In this document: piece after piece, positions 38,492-48,098 of the stretch
Layout of the letters: each line of letters begins with the position of its first letter
Position numbering within the stretch: position 1 is the first letter of the stretch
NCBI RefSeq assembly: GCF_000478175.1
Contig: NZ_KI515774.1
Coordinates: 726,324 to 790,323, forward strand
Length of the DNA stretch: 64,000 nt
From: Corynebacterium sp. KPL1814
GTDB taxonomy: Bacteria > Actinomycetota > Actinomycetes > Mycobacteriales > Mycobacteriaceae
Direction: 5' to 3'
Notes under the pieces: generated by a model
What the model was told of the DNA's origin: nothing
What the model saw: only the letters and a program-made list of their open reading frames with translations
Databases searched by the model: none
Translations under genes and position numbers: made by a program

Positions 38492-41308
38492 ATGACTGAA
38501 ACTCACCTGGATACCTTCGCTGCCGGCCTCCCATACCCCTTGGATGAGTTCCAGGTGCAGGGGTGTGAGGCGGTAGAAAGTGGCCAAGGTGTGCTCGTCT
38601 GCGCCCCTACCGGCGCAGGTAAAACCGTCGTTGGCGAGTTTGCCGTTTCTTTGGCCTTAAGCCGCGGCACGAAGTGCTTTTATACCACCCCGATTAAGGC
38701 GCTGAGCAACCAGAAGTACCACGACCTCGTCGCTGAGCACGGCGAGGATGCCGTTGGTCTGCTTACTGGCGATGTCTCTATCAACTCGGACGCCGAAATC
38801 GTGGTGATGACCACTGAGGTGCTGCGCAATATGATCTACGCGGATTCGCCCGCGCTGGATAGGCTTACCCACGTGGTCATGGATGAAATCCACTTCCTTG
38901 CAGATGCCTCCCGCGGTGCGGTCTGGGAAGAAGTCATTTTGAACTTGGCGGATCACGTTTCCATCATTGGTCTATCTGCCACCGTGTCCAATTCCGAGGA
39001 ATTCGGTGAATGGCTCGCTACCGTCCGCGGAGATACCTCTGTCATTGTGACCGAACACCGGCCGGTTCCGCTCGATCAATGGATGATGTTGGGCCGCAAG
39101 ATTTATCCGCTCTTTGAACCGGAATCCGGCGGCCAGGTCAATTCTGAGTTAGAGCGCCGCATTCAGCGCTTGGAGGCGGGCGATAGCGATGATGCGCGCG
39201 CGGACTATAAATCCGGCAAGGGTTTTCGCGCGAGGGCGCGCCACAAGGGCGGCGGGCGCAGCGATTTTCATGGGAAGGCCGGCGGTCGTTCCGGTTCTTC
39301 TCGCCCGCAGGATCGCTACCGTCCCTTAGGGCGCCCGGAGGTGCTCAAGGTGCTGCAATCGCAAGATATGCTGCCCGCGATTACCTTTATTTTTTCCCGC
39401 GCCGGTTGCGACGGCGCGCTCTATCAGTGCCTGCGCAGCAGGATGGTGCTGACGACGCAAGAAGAAGCAGAAGAAATCAAGGCCATCGTCGATGCCGGCG
39501 TCGAGGGCATCCCAGAAGAAGACCTCCAGGTCCTAGACTTTCGGCGGTGGCGCGAAGCGCTCTCGCGTGGTTTTGCTGCCCACCACGCAGGGATGCTGCC
39601 GGCATTTCGCCACATCGTCGAAGAACTCTTTGTTCGCGGCTTGGTGCGCGCCGTATTCGCAACAGAGACCCTTGCCTTGGGCATTAATATGCCCGCCCGC
39701 ACGGTGGTGCTCGAAAAGCTCATTAAGTTTAATGGCGAAGCGCACGTGGACCTCACGCCAGGCCAATACACGCAGCTGACCGGGCGTGCTGGCCGGCGCG
39801 GAATCGATACCCTGGGCAACGCGGTCGTGCAGTGGGCGCCTGCTATGGATCCGCGTTTTGTCGCAGGTTTGGCTTCGACGCGCACGTATCCGCTCATTTC
39901 TACGTTTGCGCCGGGCTATAACATGGCCATTAACCTGCTGGGCATGCTCGGTTTTGAAGACTCGCTGCGGCTGCTGGAAAAGTCCTTCGCACAGTTCCAA
40001 GCCGATGGCTCCGTGGTGGAAGAAACCCGCGAATTAGAACGCGCGGAGCATCGCGTGTGCGAGTTGCGGGAGCAGCTTGACGATGCCGTCGATGCCCTCG
40101 CACCACCGGCCAAGGACGGCGAGGATCCCGCCGAGGTGCTCATGGATTATATCCGGTTGCGCCGCGAGCTAACGGCAGAAGAAAAACAATCCAAGGTTGA
40201 TAAGGAACACCAACGCACCCAGGAAGTAGTCGCGGTGCTAGCCCGCCTGCAATTGGGCGACGTCATCGCGATTGCCGGAAAGAAACGGCCCACCCTTGCC
40301 GCGGTGGTCACCCCGGCCAACCAGACTGAGGATCCACGTCCGTGGGTGACCACGGAATCTGGGTGGTCTGGGCGCATCGATGCCACCGGGATTAGCAATC
40401 CACCGATTCAGCTGGGCCGTATTAAGATCCCGAAGCCGGTGCGGAAGAATCCGCGGCGCAATACCAAGTACATCCAGGATGTCTTCCGCCGCGAAAAGTT
40501 TGATCGTCCGAAGCGGATGAAGTCGAAACCACGCCTGCGACCAAATAAGCGGGTGGGCGAGTTGCGCGATGCCATTCGCGAGCACCCTGCGCACGACTGG
40601 CCCGCCACCGACAGGGAGCAACTGGCCGGCGTGGCACAGAAGTTGGCGCGCCGCGAGCGCGACCTCGAAAAGCTGCAGACCAAGGTGAATAAGGCGACCG
40701 ATACTTTGGGCCGCACCTTTGAACGCATCGTGGATCTGCTCGCGGAGATGGACTATGTCGAGTTCTCTGGTGCCGGCAGCGATCGCACGCCGGTCATCAC
40801 TGAGGAAGGCGAGCGCCTGGCAAAGATTCATAGCGAATCCGATCTGCTCGTTGCCCAATGCCTGAAGCGAGGCATATGGGATGAGCTGGATCCGGCGGAG
40901 TTGGCCGGCGTTGCATCTCTGTGCTGCTTTGAAAATAGGAAGGCCACTGGGGGCCAGCCGGAAGCCGCAACGGATCGCATGGCCGATGCCATGAATGCGA
41001 CCTGGCGCATCTATACCGAGCTCAGCGCGGATGAGCGGCGCCACCGCCTGCCCCCAACGCGCGAGCCGGAAGCCGGTTTTGCTCTGGCCATTCACCAATG
41101 GTCAGCGGGTGCGCCCTTGGGCTATTGCATGGCGGCGGCCAATGAGGCGGGCGCGGAGCTTACCCCCGGTGACTTCGTGCGGTGGTGCCGCCAAGTTGTG
41201 GACCTCCTGCAGCAAATCGCCAAGACTGGCTACGATGGCCAGATTCAGCGCAACGCGCGCCGCGCAATCGATGCCATCCAGCGCGGGGTCGTCGCGATCG
41301 GGGCTTAA
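38492..41308 (+). CDS. helY: Ski2-like DEAD/DEAH helicase HelY
   Basis: A 938-residue superfamily 2 helicase related to yeast Mtr4/Ski2 and M. tuberculosis Rv2092c. Walker A is APTGAGKT (38-45), motif II is MDEIHFLAD and motif VI is QLTGRAGRRGID. Residues about 228-283 are a basic Arg/Gly-rich insertion, probably RNA-binding. The C-terminal half is the family's helical domain. It probably acts in RNA turnover. Confidence 0.93.
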   Translation: MTETHLDTFAAGLPYPLDEFQVQGCEAVESGQGVLVCAPTGAGKTVVGEFAVSLALSRGTKCFYTTPIKALSNQKYHDLVAEHGEDAVGLLTGDVSINSDAEIVVMTTEVLRNMIYADSPALDRLTHVVMDEIHFLADASRGAVWEEVILNLADHVSIIGLSATVSNSEEFGEWLATVRGDTSVIVTEHRPVPLDQWMMLGRKIYPLFEPESGGQVNSELERRIQRLEAGDSDDARADYKSGKGFRARARHKGGGRSDFHGKAGGRSGSSRPQDRYRPLGRPEVLKVLQSQDMLPAITFIFSRAGCDGALYQCLRSRMVLTTQEEAEEIKAIVDAGVEGIPEEDLQVLDFRRWREALSRGFAAHHAGMLPAFRHIVEELFVRGLVRAVFATETLALGINMPARTVVLEKLIKFNGEAHVDLTPGQYTQLTGRAGRRGIDTLGNAVVQWAPAMDPRFVAGLASTRTYPLISTFAPGYNMAINLLGMLGFEDSLRLLEKSFAQFQADGSVVEETRELERAEHRVCELREQLDDAVDALAPPAKDGEDPAEVLMDYIRLRRELTAEEKQSKVDKEHQRTQEVVAVLARLQLGDVIAIAGKKRPTLAAVVTPANQTEDPRPWVTTESGWSGRIDATGISNPPIQLGRIKIPKPVRKNPRRNTKYIQDVFRREKFDRPKRMKSKPRLRPNKRVGELRDAIREHPAHDWPATDREQLAGVAQKLARRERDLEKLQTKVNKATDTLGRTFERIVDLLAEMDYVEFSGAGSDRTPVITEEGERLAKIHSESDLLVAQCLKRGIWDELDPAELAGVASLCCFENRKATGGQPEAATDRMADAMNATWRIYTELSADERRHRLPPTREPEAGFALAIHQWSAGAPLGYCMAAANEAGAELTPGDFVRWCRQVVDLLQQIAKTGYDGQIQRNARRAIDAIQRGVVAIGA

Positions 41309-41343
41309 GCTAGCCCGGCCTGCTGGCTAGTAGACTGAGGTGT

Positions 41344-42465
41344 ATGACTACTCAGGCTTTTTCTCCCGAAGTGTATTCGCGCCGGCTCGCGGCCGCGCAA
41401 GAAGCGGCCACCCAGCAGGGCATTGACCTTTTGCTGATTGGCACCGGCCCCGATTTCGCCTACCTGACCGGTTCGTGGGTATCGTCCCACGAACGCCTGA
41501 CGGTGTTAGCCGTTCCCCAAAGCGGCACGCCGTGGATAGTCTCGCCGAATACGGATATCACGGATATTAAATCGGCGCCCGTCGGCAAGCTCGATGTGGA
41601 GCTGCGCGGGTGGAATGACGGCGATAATCCCTACGAGCTCGCCCTCAAGGGCGCTGCGCCGATCAAGAAGGTCGCTCTGGGCCAATCCCTGACTGCGGAC
41701 CACATCCTGCAGTTCCAGGCGCTCGTGCCCGAGACGGATTATGTCCTTGCCACCTACGCGCTCGCGGAGCTGTTTACCCGCAAGGATGAGGCGGAAATCG
41801 CAGAGCTGCGCAGGGCCGGCCAGGCCATCGACGCCGTGCACGCCCAGGTTCCTGGGCTCCTGCAGCCCGGCCGCACCGAGGCCGAGGTGGCGCACGAACT
41901 GGAAAAGCTCATCCTCGAAGAACATTCCATCATTGACTTTGTCATCGTGGGCTCTGGCCCGAATGGCGCCAATCCGCACCACAGCTTCTCTGACCGGAAG
42001 CTGGCTGCGGGCGAGCCCGTCGTCGTGGATCTCGGAGGCACCTTGCCCTCCGGCTACCATTCCGATTGCACCCGCACCTACGTCGTAGGCGGCGATCTTA
42101 GCCAGGCACCGCAGGACTTCCAGGACGCTTATGCAGTGCTTTACGATGCCCAAGCGGCCGCCCGCGCCGCCGCCAAGCCCGGCAGCACGGCCGAAGAAAT
42201 CGACGCTGTTGCGAGGAAAGCTATTGCCGATGCCGGCTGGGGCGATAAATTCGTCCACCGCACCGGCCACGGAATTGGTCTCTCGACCCACGAGGAGCCC
42301 TTCATCATGGAGGGAAATGACCTAGCGCTGGAAGAGGGGATGGCCTTTTCCATTGAGCCGGGTATTTACCTAGAAGGCCAGTGGGGCATGCGCCTAGAAG
42401 ACATCGTGGTACTTACCAAGGATGGATACGAGTCCCTCAACGTCGTTGAACGCGAAGTGCGCTAA
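41344..42465 (+). CDS. Xaa-Pro peptidase (M24 family)
   Basis: A 373-residue pita-bread metallopeptidase, like Rv2089c (PepE). All five metal ligands are visible: Asp in VVDLGG, Asp in HSDCTRTY, His in HRTGHGIGL, Glu in FSIEPGIYL and Glu in MRLEDIVVL. TAGACT lies 7 bases before the ATG (leaderless). It cleaves X-Pro bonds in peptides. The stop abuts the next gene. Confidence 0.93.
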   Translation: MTTQAFSPEVYSRRLAAAQEAATQQGIDLLLIGTGPDFAYLTGSWVSSHERLTVLAVPQSGTPWIVSPNTDITDIKSAPVGKLDVELRGWNDGDNPYELALKGAAPIKKVALGQSLTADHILQFQALVPETDYVLATYALAELFTRKDEAEIAELRRAGQAIDAVHAQVPGLLQPGRTEAEVAHELEKLILEEHSIIDFVIVGSGPNGANPHHSFSDRKLAAGEPVVVDLGGTLPSGYHSDCTRTYVVGGDLSQAPQDFQDAYAVLYDAQAAARAAAKPGSTAEEIDAVARKAIADAGWGDKFVHRTGHGIGLSTHEEPFIMEGNDLALEEGMAFSIEPGIYLEGQWGMRLEDIVVLTKDGYESLNVVEREVR

Positions 42466-43212
42466 GTGGCTGGCGTACTGATCCTAGGCGGGCGCAGCGA
42501 TATCGGCGGTGAAATCGCCCGTCGCGTGGCCTGCGGCAACGACATCGTCCTCGCCGCGCGCGGGACGCACGGGCTTCAGGAGGTAACCTCTCAGCTAGAG
42601 GCCGCAGGTGCACGCAGCGTCCACCAGCTGTCCTTTGATGCGGAGGATTTCTCCCAGCACCGCCAGATCTTTGCCGAGGCCAAGGAACGCGTCGGCGCCA
42701 TTGAGCTGACTGTGGTCGCCTTCGGCATCCTAGGGGATCAAGATAAGGCGGAAACCGATCCGTCCCACGCAGCACAAATCGCCACTATCGACTACACCGC
42801 CCAGGTCTCCGTGCTAACGGTGGCGGCGCAGTCGATGCCGCGCGGCCATATCGTGGCCTTTTCCTCCATCGCTGGCTGGCGGGCCCGCCGCGCCAATTAT
42901 GTCTACGGTTCCACCAAGGCCGGGCTGGATGCATTTTGCCAGGGCCTTGCGGATAGGTTGCACGACAGTGGGCTTGGGTTGATTACCGCGCGCCCCGGGT
43001 TCGTCATTGGGTCCATGACCCAGGGGATGAAACCAGCGCCGCTATCGGTGCGGCCAGGCGATGTCGCCGATGCCGTCGTTGCCTGCATAGACAACGACGA
43101 CCGCCGCGGTCAGGCGCGCAGCCACACCTTGTGGATCCCGAAGGCCCTGCAAGCCTTGGCCTGGGTCATGCGGTTGGTGCCCCGGCCCGTGTGGCGGCAC
43201 ATGCCGCGTTAG
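42466..43212 (+). CDS. Short-chain reductase, DprE2-like
   Basis: A 248-residue Rossmann reductase with GTG start immediately after the peptidase stop. NAD(P) motif is LILGGRSDIGGEIA, Ser in FSSIAG and the YxxxK pair in YGSTKAG are present. The C-terminal RPVWRHMPR and PGFVIGSMTQGM resemble DprE2, which completes decaprenylphosphoryl-arabinose synthesis. Corynebacteria have several such paralogues, and there is no DprE1 next to it, so I leave the symbol empty. Confidence 0.8.
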   Translation: MAGVLILGGRSDIGGEIARRVACGNDIVLAARGTHGLQEVTSQLEAAGARSVHQLSFDAEDFSQHRQIFAEAKERVGAIELTVVAFGILGDQDKAETDPSHAAQIATIDYTAQVSVLTVAAQSMPRGHIVAFSSIAGWRARRANYVYGSTKAGLDAFCQGLADRLHDSGLGLITARPGFVIGSMTQGMKPAPLSVRPGDVADAVVACIDNDDRRGQARSHTLWIPKALQALAWVMRLVPRPVWRHMPR

Positions 43213-44051
43213 CCGGCCTCGCCCTCCCGCAGCAGGGGCGAATTGATGTCGAAGATGAAACCGCGCGGGGCGAGCACGCGGAGGACGACCTCGGCATCGC
43301 CCTCTGCGATGTCGTGAAAGACGAGACCTCCCCACGGGGTGACCGTGATGGCCACCTCGAGCTGGCCGATGAGCTGCGCGAACTGCGCCGGGATGGCGCC
43401 TTGGTAGACCCCCGCACCAAGGTTGACCACGCCTTCTGCCTGGTGCTCATCCAACCAACCAATGGGCCCAGGTTCTGCGGCGAGTTCCGCACCAGCCGCC
43501 CCGGTGGCCTTCGCCTCAGTGCCTTTTGCTTCGGTACTCCTCGCCTCGGTGCGCAAGGCACCGAGGCGCTGGAGGTGGGTTGCGGCATCGGCAAGCGAGA
43601 GGCCCGCGGTCGGGCTGTTAGTGGCGGGGGACTGGGTGATGTTTAAGGTGGCATCGTCAAGCAGCTGCATACTAACCTGCGCGGCAGAGGCCGGCAGATC
43701 GTCGGCGTCAGTGGTAATCGCGAGCGACTCCAGGCCCGGCTGTTCGGTATTCAGGTGCGTGGTCAGCTGGCGCGCGGCTTGCTTCGCGGCGGCAGAAAGG
43801 GGAGAGGCCAGCACAGGAATGTGGAAGCTCTGCAGCTCTAATTTATCCAGCTCCGCCGCAAGCTGGGCCTTGTCTGTAATTCCCCGCAACTCGATGGCGG
43901 AATTAGGGCTAATGTAGACGCTGCCATCGGCCCAGTGCGCCGCGCAATAACCCAAATGGATCCAATCATTAGGGCTGGTAAAACCGCCCACAACGTGCAG
44001 GCGCAGGGAAGTGCCGGACTCGGGATGCTGGAAAAATTTGGGGTAATGCAT
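43209..44051 (-). CDS. CobG-like (sulfite/nitrite reductase half-domain) protein, cofactor cysteines absent
   Basis: A 280-residue protein whose segments resemble precorrin-3B synthase CobG. Residues about 16-60 (ending ISPNSAIELRGIT) match the ferredoxin-like half-domain, PIGWLDEH and LGAGVYQG match the second half, and ITVTPWGGLVF matches the CobG TPWRG block. Only one cysteine is present, so the [4Fe-4S]-siroheme ligands are missing. A Glu/Ala/Thr-rich low-complexity insert (TEARSTEAKGTEAKATG) lies at about 172-195. It is probably a degenerate or re-purposed homologue. Confidence 0.5.
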   Translation of the reverse strand: MHYPKFFQHPESGTSLRLHVVGGFTSPNDWIHLGYCAAHWADGSVYISPNSAIELRGITDKAQLAAELDKLELQSFHIPVLASPLSAAAKQAARQLTTHLNTEQPGLESLAITTDADDLPASAAQVSMQLLDDATLNITQSPATNSPTAGLSLADAATHLQRLGALRTEARSTEAKGTEAKATGAAGAELAAEPGPIGWLDEHQAEGVVNLGAGVYQGAIPAQFAQLIGQLEVAITVTPWGGLVFHDIAEGDAEVVLRVLAPRGFIFDINSPLLREGEAG

Positions 44052-44138
44052 AGCTTGCCAGTGTAGCCGGTGAGAAGCCCTGCGCTGGGATCGAGTGTTG
44101 CCAGCATATCGTCAGCTTTGCTCGTTAAACTGGAAGCT

Positions 44139-44738
44139 ATGCCGTTTTTATATCTCGTCCTCTATATGCTGGCGGAAACCCTAGCGTTTTGGGCCGTCGC
44201 CGAGTGGATTGGCCTCTTTTGGGCGTTCATTGCTCTGTTCATCACCATGTTCTTTGGAATGTCCATCGCCGGTATTGAGGTGCGCCGGTTGATGGGTAAA
44301 CAGGTAGAACAGGCGGGTGACGGGACCTACTACGTCCGCGATAACGACATGGGTAAAACCGCCGGGAATGTGGGCCTAACCTTGGCCGGTGGCATGTTGC
44401 TGTCCCTGCCTGGGTTTTTGACCAGTTTTATTGGTATCTTGCTCATCTTCGCCCCAACGCGGTCGCTGTTTCGAAAGTTTATGGCCGTATCCATCTACCG
44501 CAAGGTGGAGAAGATGGGGGTGCGCATTTACGAGGCATCGCCCATGGCACAGCAGCACGATAGCTATGGCAATTTTGGTTCCTTTGGGCAGGCCTCGGGC
44601 CAATCTTTTGGGCAATCGTCTGGTCAGAGCGATTCCCACGAAGTTATCGACGAAGAAGAGCTGCGCAACTGGTCCGAAAACCTGGATCCTGATGACTTCG
44701 GTCCCCGCGGCGATGGCAATTCGCAGGACGGAAAATAA
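44139..44738 (+). CDS. FxsA-family membrane protein
   Basis: A 199-residue protein with FxsA-type helices (about 1-110). Family marks are the glycine-rich GLTLAGGMLLSLPGFLTSFIGILL and LIFAPTRSLFRK. The C-terminal tail is polar with short repeats (FGQASGQSFGQSSGQS). FxsA is linked to phage exclusion by overproduction in E. coli; its normal role is unknown. TAAACT lies 7 bases before ATG 44139 (leaderless). It abuts lnt. Confidence 0.9.
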   Translation: MPFLYLVLYMLAETLAFWAVAEWIGLFWAFIALFITMFFGMSIAGIEVRRLMGKQVEQAGDGTYYVRDNDMGKTAGNVGLTLAGGMLLSLPGFLTSFIGILLIFAPTRSLFRKFMAVSIYRKVEKMGVRIYEASPMAQQHDSYGNFGSFGQASGQSFGQSSGQSDSHEVIDEEELRNWSENLDPDDFGPRGDGNSQDGK

Positions 44739-46256
44739 GTGGCGATATTTTTCGCCCGCCTCGTCATAGCGGGCATATCTGGTGCGCTGACCTTTACCGC
44801 CCTTGAGCCGCGCGGCTGGTGGTGGGGCGCGATCATTGGCATCGCCCTGCTGTATGTGAGCCTCATGCCTTGGCGTGGGCGACAGGTGCGCGGGGCCACA
44901 GGCGCGCTTTTGGCGGTGGCGCACGGGCTGATTCTGTACTTGCTGAGCCTGCCCTGGATTGGCGAGTTGGTAGGGACCGTGCCCTATGCGGCGCTTGCCA
45001 TCTGGCTTTCGGTATATGCCATCCTTTTAGGGATATTCGGGGCCTCTGTGGCGCGGTGGCGATATGGATTTCTGGTCTTTCCCTTCGTGTACCTCGCCGT
45101 GGAGGTCCTGCGTTCCTCGGTGCCTTTTGGTGGTTTCCCTTGGGTCAAACTGGCGTGGGGACAAATCGAAGGGCCCTTAGCCAATCTCGCCCCGTGGGGC
45201 GGGACCTCCCTGATTACAGTGGCAACGGCGCTGTGCGCCTGCGGCCTTGCCGGCTTATTGCTGCGCGGCGGGCGGGTAAAGATTGCCGCTGGCGCCGCCC
45301 TTATTCTCCCGCTCATCGTTGGACTAGCGGCCGGGCGTGGCATCGATCCTGCCGATACCAAGGTTGGCGATACCAAGGTGGCGGCCATTCAAGGTAACGT
45401 GCCGCGCAGCGGTCTGGACTTCGCCGGGCAGCGTCGCGCGGTACTAAATAACCACGTTCAGGAAACGGAGAAGCTCGCGCGCCGCGAAGACGATATAGAT
45501 CTGGTGATCTGGCCGGAAAATTCTTCCGATATTGATCCTTTCCGCGATGGGGAAGCAGCCCAAGCCATTAGCGGGGCCGTCGATGCCATTGACGCTCCCG
45601 TGCTGGTCGGTACCGCCACCCGCGATGAGGTAGGCGCGCGCAATACCATGCAAGTCTTTACCCCTGGCCACGGTGAGGGCGATCACCACCATAAGAAGTA
45701 CCTGCAGCCGTTCGGTGAGACCATGCCCATGCGGGACTTCTTCGCGCATTTCTCTGACTACGTTGACCTCGCCGGTGATTTCAAGGCAGGGGACGGGCCC
45801 GGTGTGGTCTCCATGAATTCCGTCGCGGTAGGTGTGGCGACCTGTTATGAGGTCTCCTTCGATAATGCCTTCCATGAATCCGTCAAAAACGGCGCGCAGA
45901 TTCTGACGACTCCGACCAATAACGCAACATTCGGCTTTTCCGATATGACGTACCAGCAGCTGGCTATGAGCAGGCTGCGCGCGCTAGAAACAGACCGCGC
46001 CGTCGTGGTTGCAGCCACCTCTGGAGTGTCCGCACTCGTGCACCCAGACGGCAGCGTGAGCCAATCCACGGAGCTTTTTGAGCCCGCGGCACTGGTAGAA
46101 CGCCTGCCACTGAAAACCGGCGAAACATTTTCGGTGCGCTACGGTTCGCTCATGCAGTGGCTGATGGTTATTATTGGTACCGTCTGCGCACTCATTGCCG
46201 TGCGTACTAACCGATTGGGTCGTACACCTCGCGGTGTCGGCGCTAAAGAAAAGTAG
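44739..46256 (+). CDS. lnt: Apolipoprotein N-acyltransferase Lnt (Ppm2)
   Basis: A 505-residue membrane enzyme adding the third acyl chain to lipoproteins. About eight N-terminal helices precede a nitrilase domain with Glu (WPENSSDID), Lys (HHHKKYLQPFGE) and Cys (VATCYEVSFD). In mycobacteria it is fused to Ppm1; in corynebacteria, as here, it is a separate gene next to ppm1. The start is GTG 44739, directly after the fxsA stop. Confidence 0.93.
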   Translation: MAIFFARLVIAGISGALTFTALEPRGWWWGAIIGIALLYVSLMPWRGRQVRGATGALLAVAHGLILYLLSLPWIGELVGTVPYAALAIWLSVYAILLGIFGASVARWRYGFLVFPFVYLAVEVLRSSVPFGGFPWVKLAWGQIEGPLANLAPWGGTSLITVATALCACGLAGLLLRGGRVKIAAGAALILPLIVGLAAGRGIDPADTKVGDTKVAAIQGNVPRSGLDFAGQRRAVLNNHVQETEKLARREDDIDLVIWPENSSDIDPFRDGEAAQAISGAVDAIDAPVLVGTATRDEVGARNTMQVFTPGHGEGDHHHKKYLQPFGETMPMRDFFAHFSDYVDLAGDFKAGDGPGVVSMNSVAVGVATCYEVSFDNAFHESVKNGAQILTTPTNNATFGFSDMTYQQLAMSRLRALETDRAVVVAATSGVSALVHPDGSVSQSTELFEPAALVERLPLKTGETFSVRYGSLMQWLMVIIGTVCALIAVRTNRLGRTPRGVGAKEK

Positions 46257-46270
46257 GAGCATTAATTACT

Positions 46271-47170
46271 GTGAGCACTCTTGATTCTGCGACGCTGGTT
46301 ATCATCCCAACGTATAACGAGATTGAAAACCTTCCCCTGATTACCGGCCGCGTCCGCGAGGCGCTGCCAGAGGTTCACATCCTCGTTGTGGATGATAATT
46401 CCCCCGACGGCACCGGCGAGAAGGCCGATGCTTTCGCAGCAGAAGATGACCACATTCACGTGCTACACCGCGAGGGCAAGGGCGGCCTTTTGGGCGCTTA
46501 TATCGCCGGCTTCGAATGGGGCCTGGAGCGCGACTACCAGGTCCTTTGTGAGATGGATGCCGATGGCTCCCACGCCCCAGAACAGCTGCACTTGCTGTTG
46601 GAGGAGATTGACGAGGGCGCGGACCTAGTCATCGGTTCCCGCTACGTGCCGGGCGGCGAGACCGTCAATTGGCCGGCATCCCGCGAGTACCTGTCCCGCT
46701 TGGGCAACCTCTACATCTCTTTCGCGCTCGGAACCGACCTGTCCGATATGACCGCCGGCTACCGTGCCTTCCGCCGCGAGCTTTTGGAAGACATCGACTT
46801 TGATGAGCTGTCCAAGGCCGGCTATATCTTCCAGGTGGACTTGGCCTTCCGCGCGGTCAAGGCTGGATACGATATCCGCGAGGTGCCCATCACCTTCACC
46901 GAGCGCGAGTACGGCGAATCCAAGCTGGATGGTTCCTTTGTCAAGGATTCCCTCTTCGAGGTAACCAAGTGGGGCGTGGCCCACCGCGCGGAGCAGGTGA
47001 AGGATTTTGCCGGCGAGATGTCCAAGCTGGCGGACCACGAGGTCAAATACGGCTCTGTTCACAATGCCGGCCAGAAGGCCCGCAACGGTGTGGGCTGGGC
47101 CACCAACTTGGCCAATGAGCTGGGATACTTGGTCAAGCACCAGGTGGGCCAGCTGACTAAGAAGAAGTAA
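46271..47170 (+). CDS. ppm1: Polyprenol monophosphomannose synthase Ppm1
   Basis: A 299-residue GT2 glycosyltransferase. It transfers mannose from GDP-mannose to polyprenyl phosphate, the donor for lipomannan, lipoarabinomannan and protein mannosylation. The DXD-type site is EMDADGSH, and the N-terminal VVDDNSPDGTGEKAD binds GDP-mannose. The last 60 residues are a basic extension beyond the catalytic domain. GTG start 15 bases after lnt; in C. glutamicum Ppm1 and Ppm2 interact. Confidence 0.94.
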   Translation: MSTLDSATLVIIPTYNEIENLPLITGRVREALPEVHILVVDDNSPDGTGEKADAFAAEDDHIHVLHREGKGGLLGAYIAGFEWGLERDYQVLCEMDADGSHAPEQLHLLLEEIDEGADLVIGSRYVPGGETVNWPASREYLSRLGNLYISFALGTDLSDMTAGYRAFRRELLEDIDFDELSKAGYIFQVDLAFRAVKAGYDIREVPITFTEREYGESKLDGSFVKDSLFEVTKWGVAHRAEQVKDFAGEMSKLADHEVKYGSVHNAGQKARNGVGWATNLANELGYLVKHQVGQLTKKK

Positions 47171-47181
47171 TCTAAGCAGCA

Positions 47182-47229
47182 TAAAGCCCGTACCCCAACG
47201 CCACCGTGGCGGTCAGGGTACGGGCTTTA
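47182..47229. terminator. Bidirectional terminator between ppm1 and rbpA
   Basis: A 13-bp perfect stem AAAGCCCGTACCC (47182-47194) / GGGTACGGGCTTT (47215-47227) with an inner CGCCAC/GTGGCG pairing. A-run on the left and T-run on the right serve both convergent genes. Confidence 0.93.
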
Positions 47230-47248
47230 ATTAATTCCGCTTGAGCCT

Positions 47249-47626
47249 TTAAGACTTCTTCTGCTGTTCCTGCTCCTTGAGGAGGCGAGCAGCGGTCCGA
47301 CGGCGGGAGCGCAGGTGGTTAATGCGCTCTTCCAAAAGCTCATCGAGCTCCTCGATGGAGCGACGCTCCCGCAGCATATCCCAGTGTGTGCGCGGTGGCT
47401 TGATGGGCTTAGCTTCCACGCCTTCGCCCTCTACGAGGTGGCCCAGTTTGCCATTCTTGCACATCCATTCTTCAGGGATTTCTGCCTCATGTGCAAAGGG
47501 CACCTCATAAATCTCACCATCGTCCGTGCGGTATTTCACCATCTGACGCGGTGCGAGGTCGTGGTCGCGGTCAGTTTCGTAGCTGACTGCACCCATACGG
47601 CTGCCACGGAGTACGCGATCTGCCAT
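47249..47626 (-). CDS. rbpA: RNA polymerase-binding protein RbpA
   Basis: A 125-residue transcription factor unique to actinobacteria. It binds the sigma subunit and stabilises the open complex. The N-terminal tail, core RbpA domain (DGEIYEVPFAHEAEIPEEW) and C-terminal sigma-interacting domain (THWDMLRERRSIEELDELL) are complete. It converges with ppm1 and is divergent from the next operon. Confidence 0.96.
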   Translation of the reverse strand: MADRVLRGSRMGAVSYETDRDHDLAPRQMVKYRTDDGEIYEVPFAHEAEIPEEWMCKNGKLGHLVEGEGVEAKPIKPPRTHWDMLRERRSIEELDELLEERINHLRSRRRTAARLLKEQEQQKKS

Positions 47627-47753
47627 GCAACATCATCCTTTTCAAAGAGATCCCTGATTGACGGCGATAGTTTCGCCTAAGAGCTATTTATTATAACGAA
47701 CACCCACGCGGTATTGTTCCCAGCCCGCCGTTTAATGGACTAAAGTGTATCGA

Positions 47754-48095
47754 GTGATCCGTACAGCTAGTCGTGAAAGCAATGTCGGTTCCTGCCAATG
47801 GTGTGGAAAGGATATTGACCAAGGCGGTAGGGGACGACCACGTAAGTTTTGCAGCGCCTCGTGCAAACAGCGTGCCTATGAACAAAGAAACAATGTTAGT
47901 GGCACGGATATTCCTGCCGATGCAGTAATCTTAAGCCCAGATAAAGTGCAAGGTTTGCGCGACGGCCTTTTTGAATTGCGGTGTTCCGCAGAAGACATTC
48001 ATACCGCCGCGGAAGAAGGCGCGAGCGCGGAAGAGCTTTCCAGTCTGTGTGAGGAGCTTATTTCGCTGGCTCGGCGTTTAGAAGGACTTCGATAG
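47754..48095 (+). CDS. Small zinc-ribbon-like protein, unknown function
   Basis: About 113 residues from GTG 47754, chosen because TAAAGT ends 7 bases before it; an in-frame GTG at 47745 would overlap that -10. Four cysteines in CQWCGKDI and RKFCSASCKQRAYEQR look like a small zinc finger of the FCS/DUF2116 type. The C-terminal part is helical and acidic. It overlaps nothing and is followed 3 bases later by the yceI gene. Confidence 0.75.
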   Translation: MIRTASRESNVGSCQWCGKDIDQGGRGRPRKFCSASCKQRAYEQRNNVSGTDIPADAVILSPDKVQGLRDGLFELRCSAEDIHTAAEEGASAEELSSLCEELISLARRLEGLR

Positions 48096-48098
48096 TAG

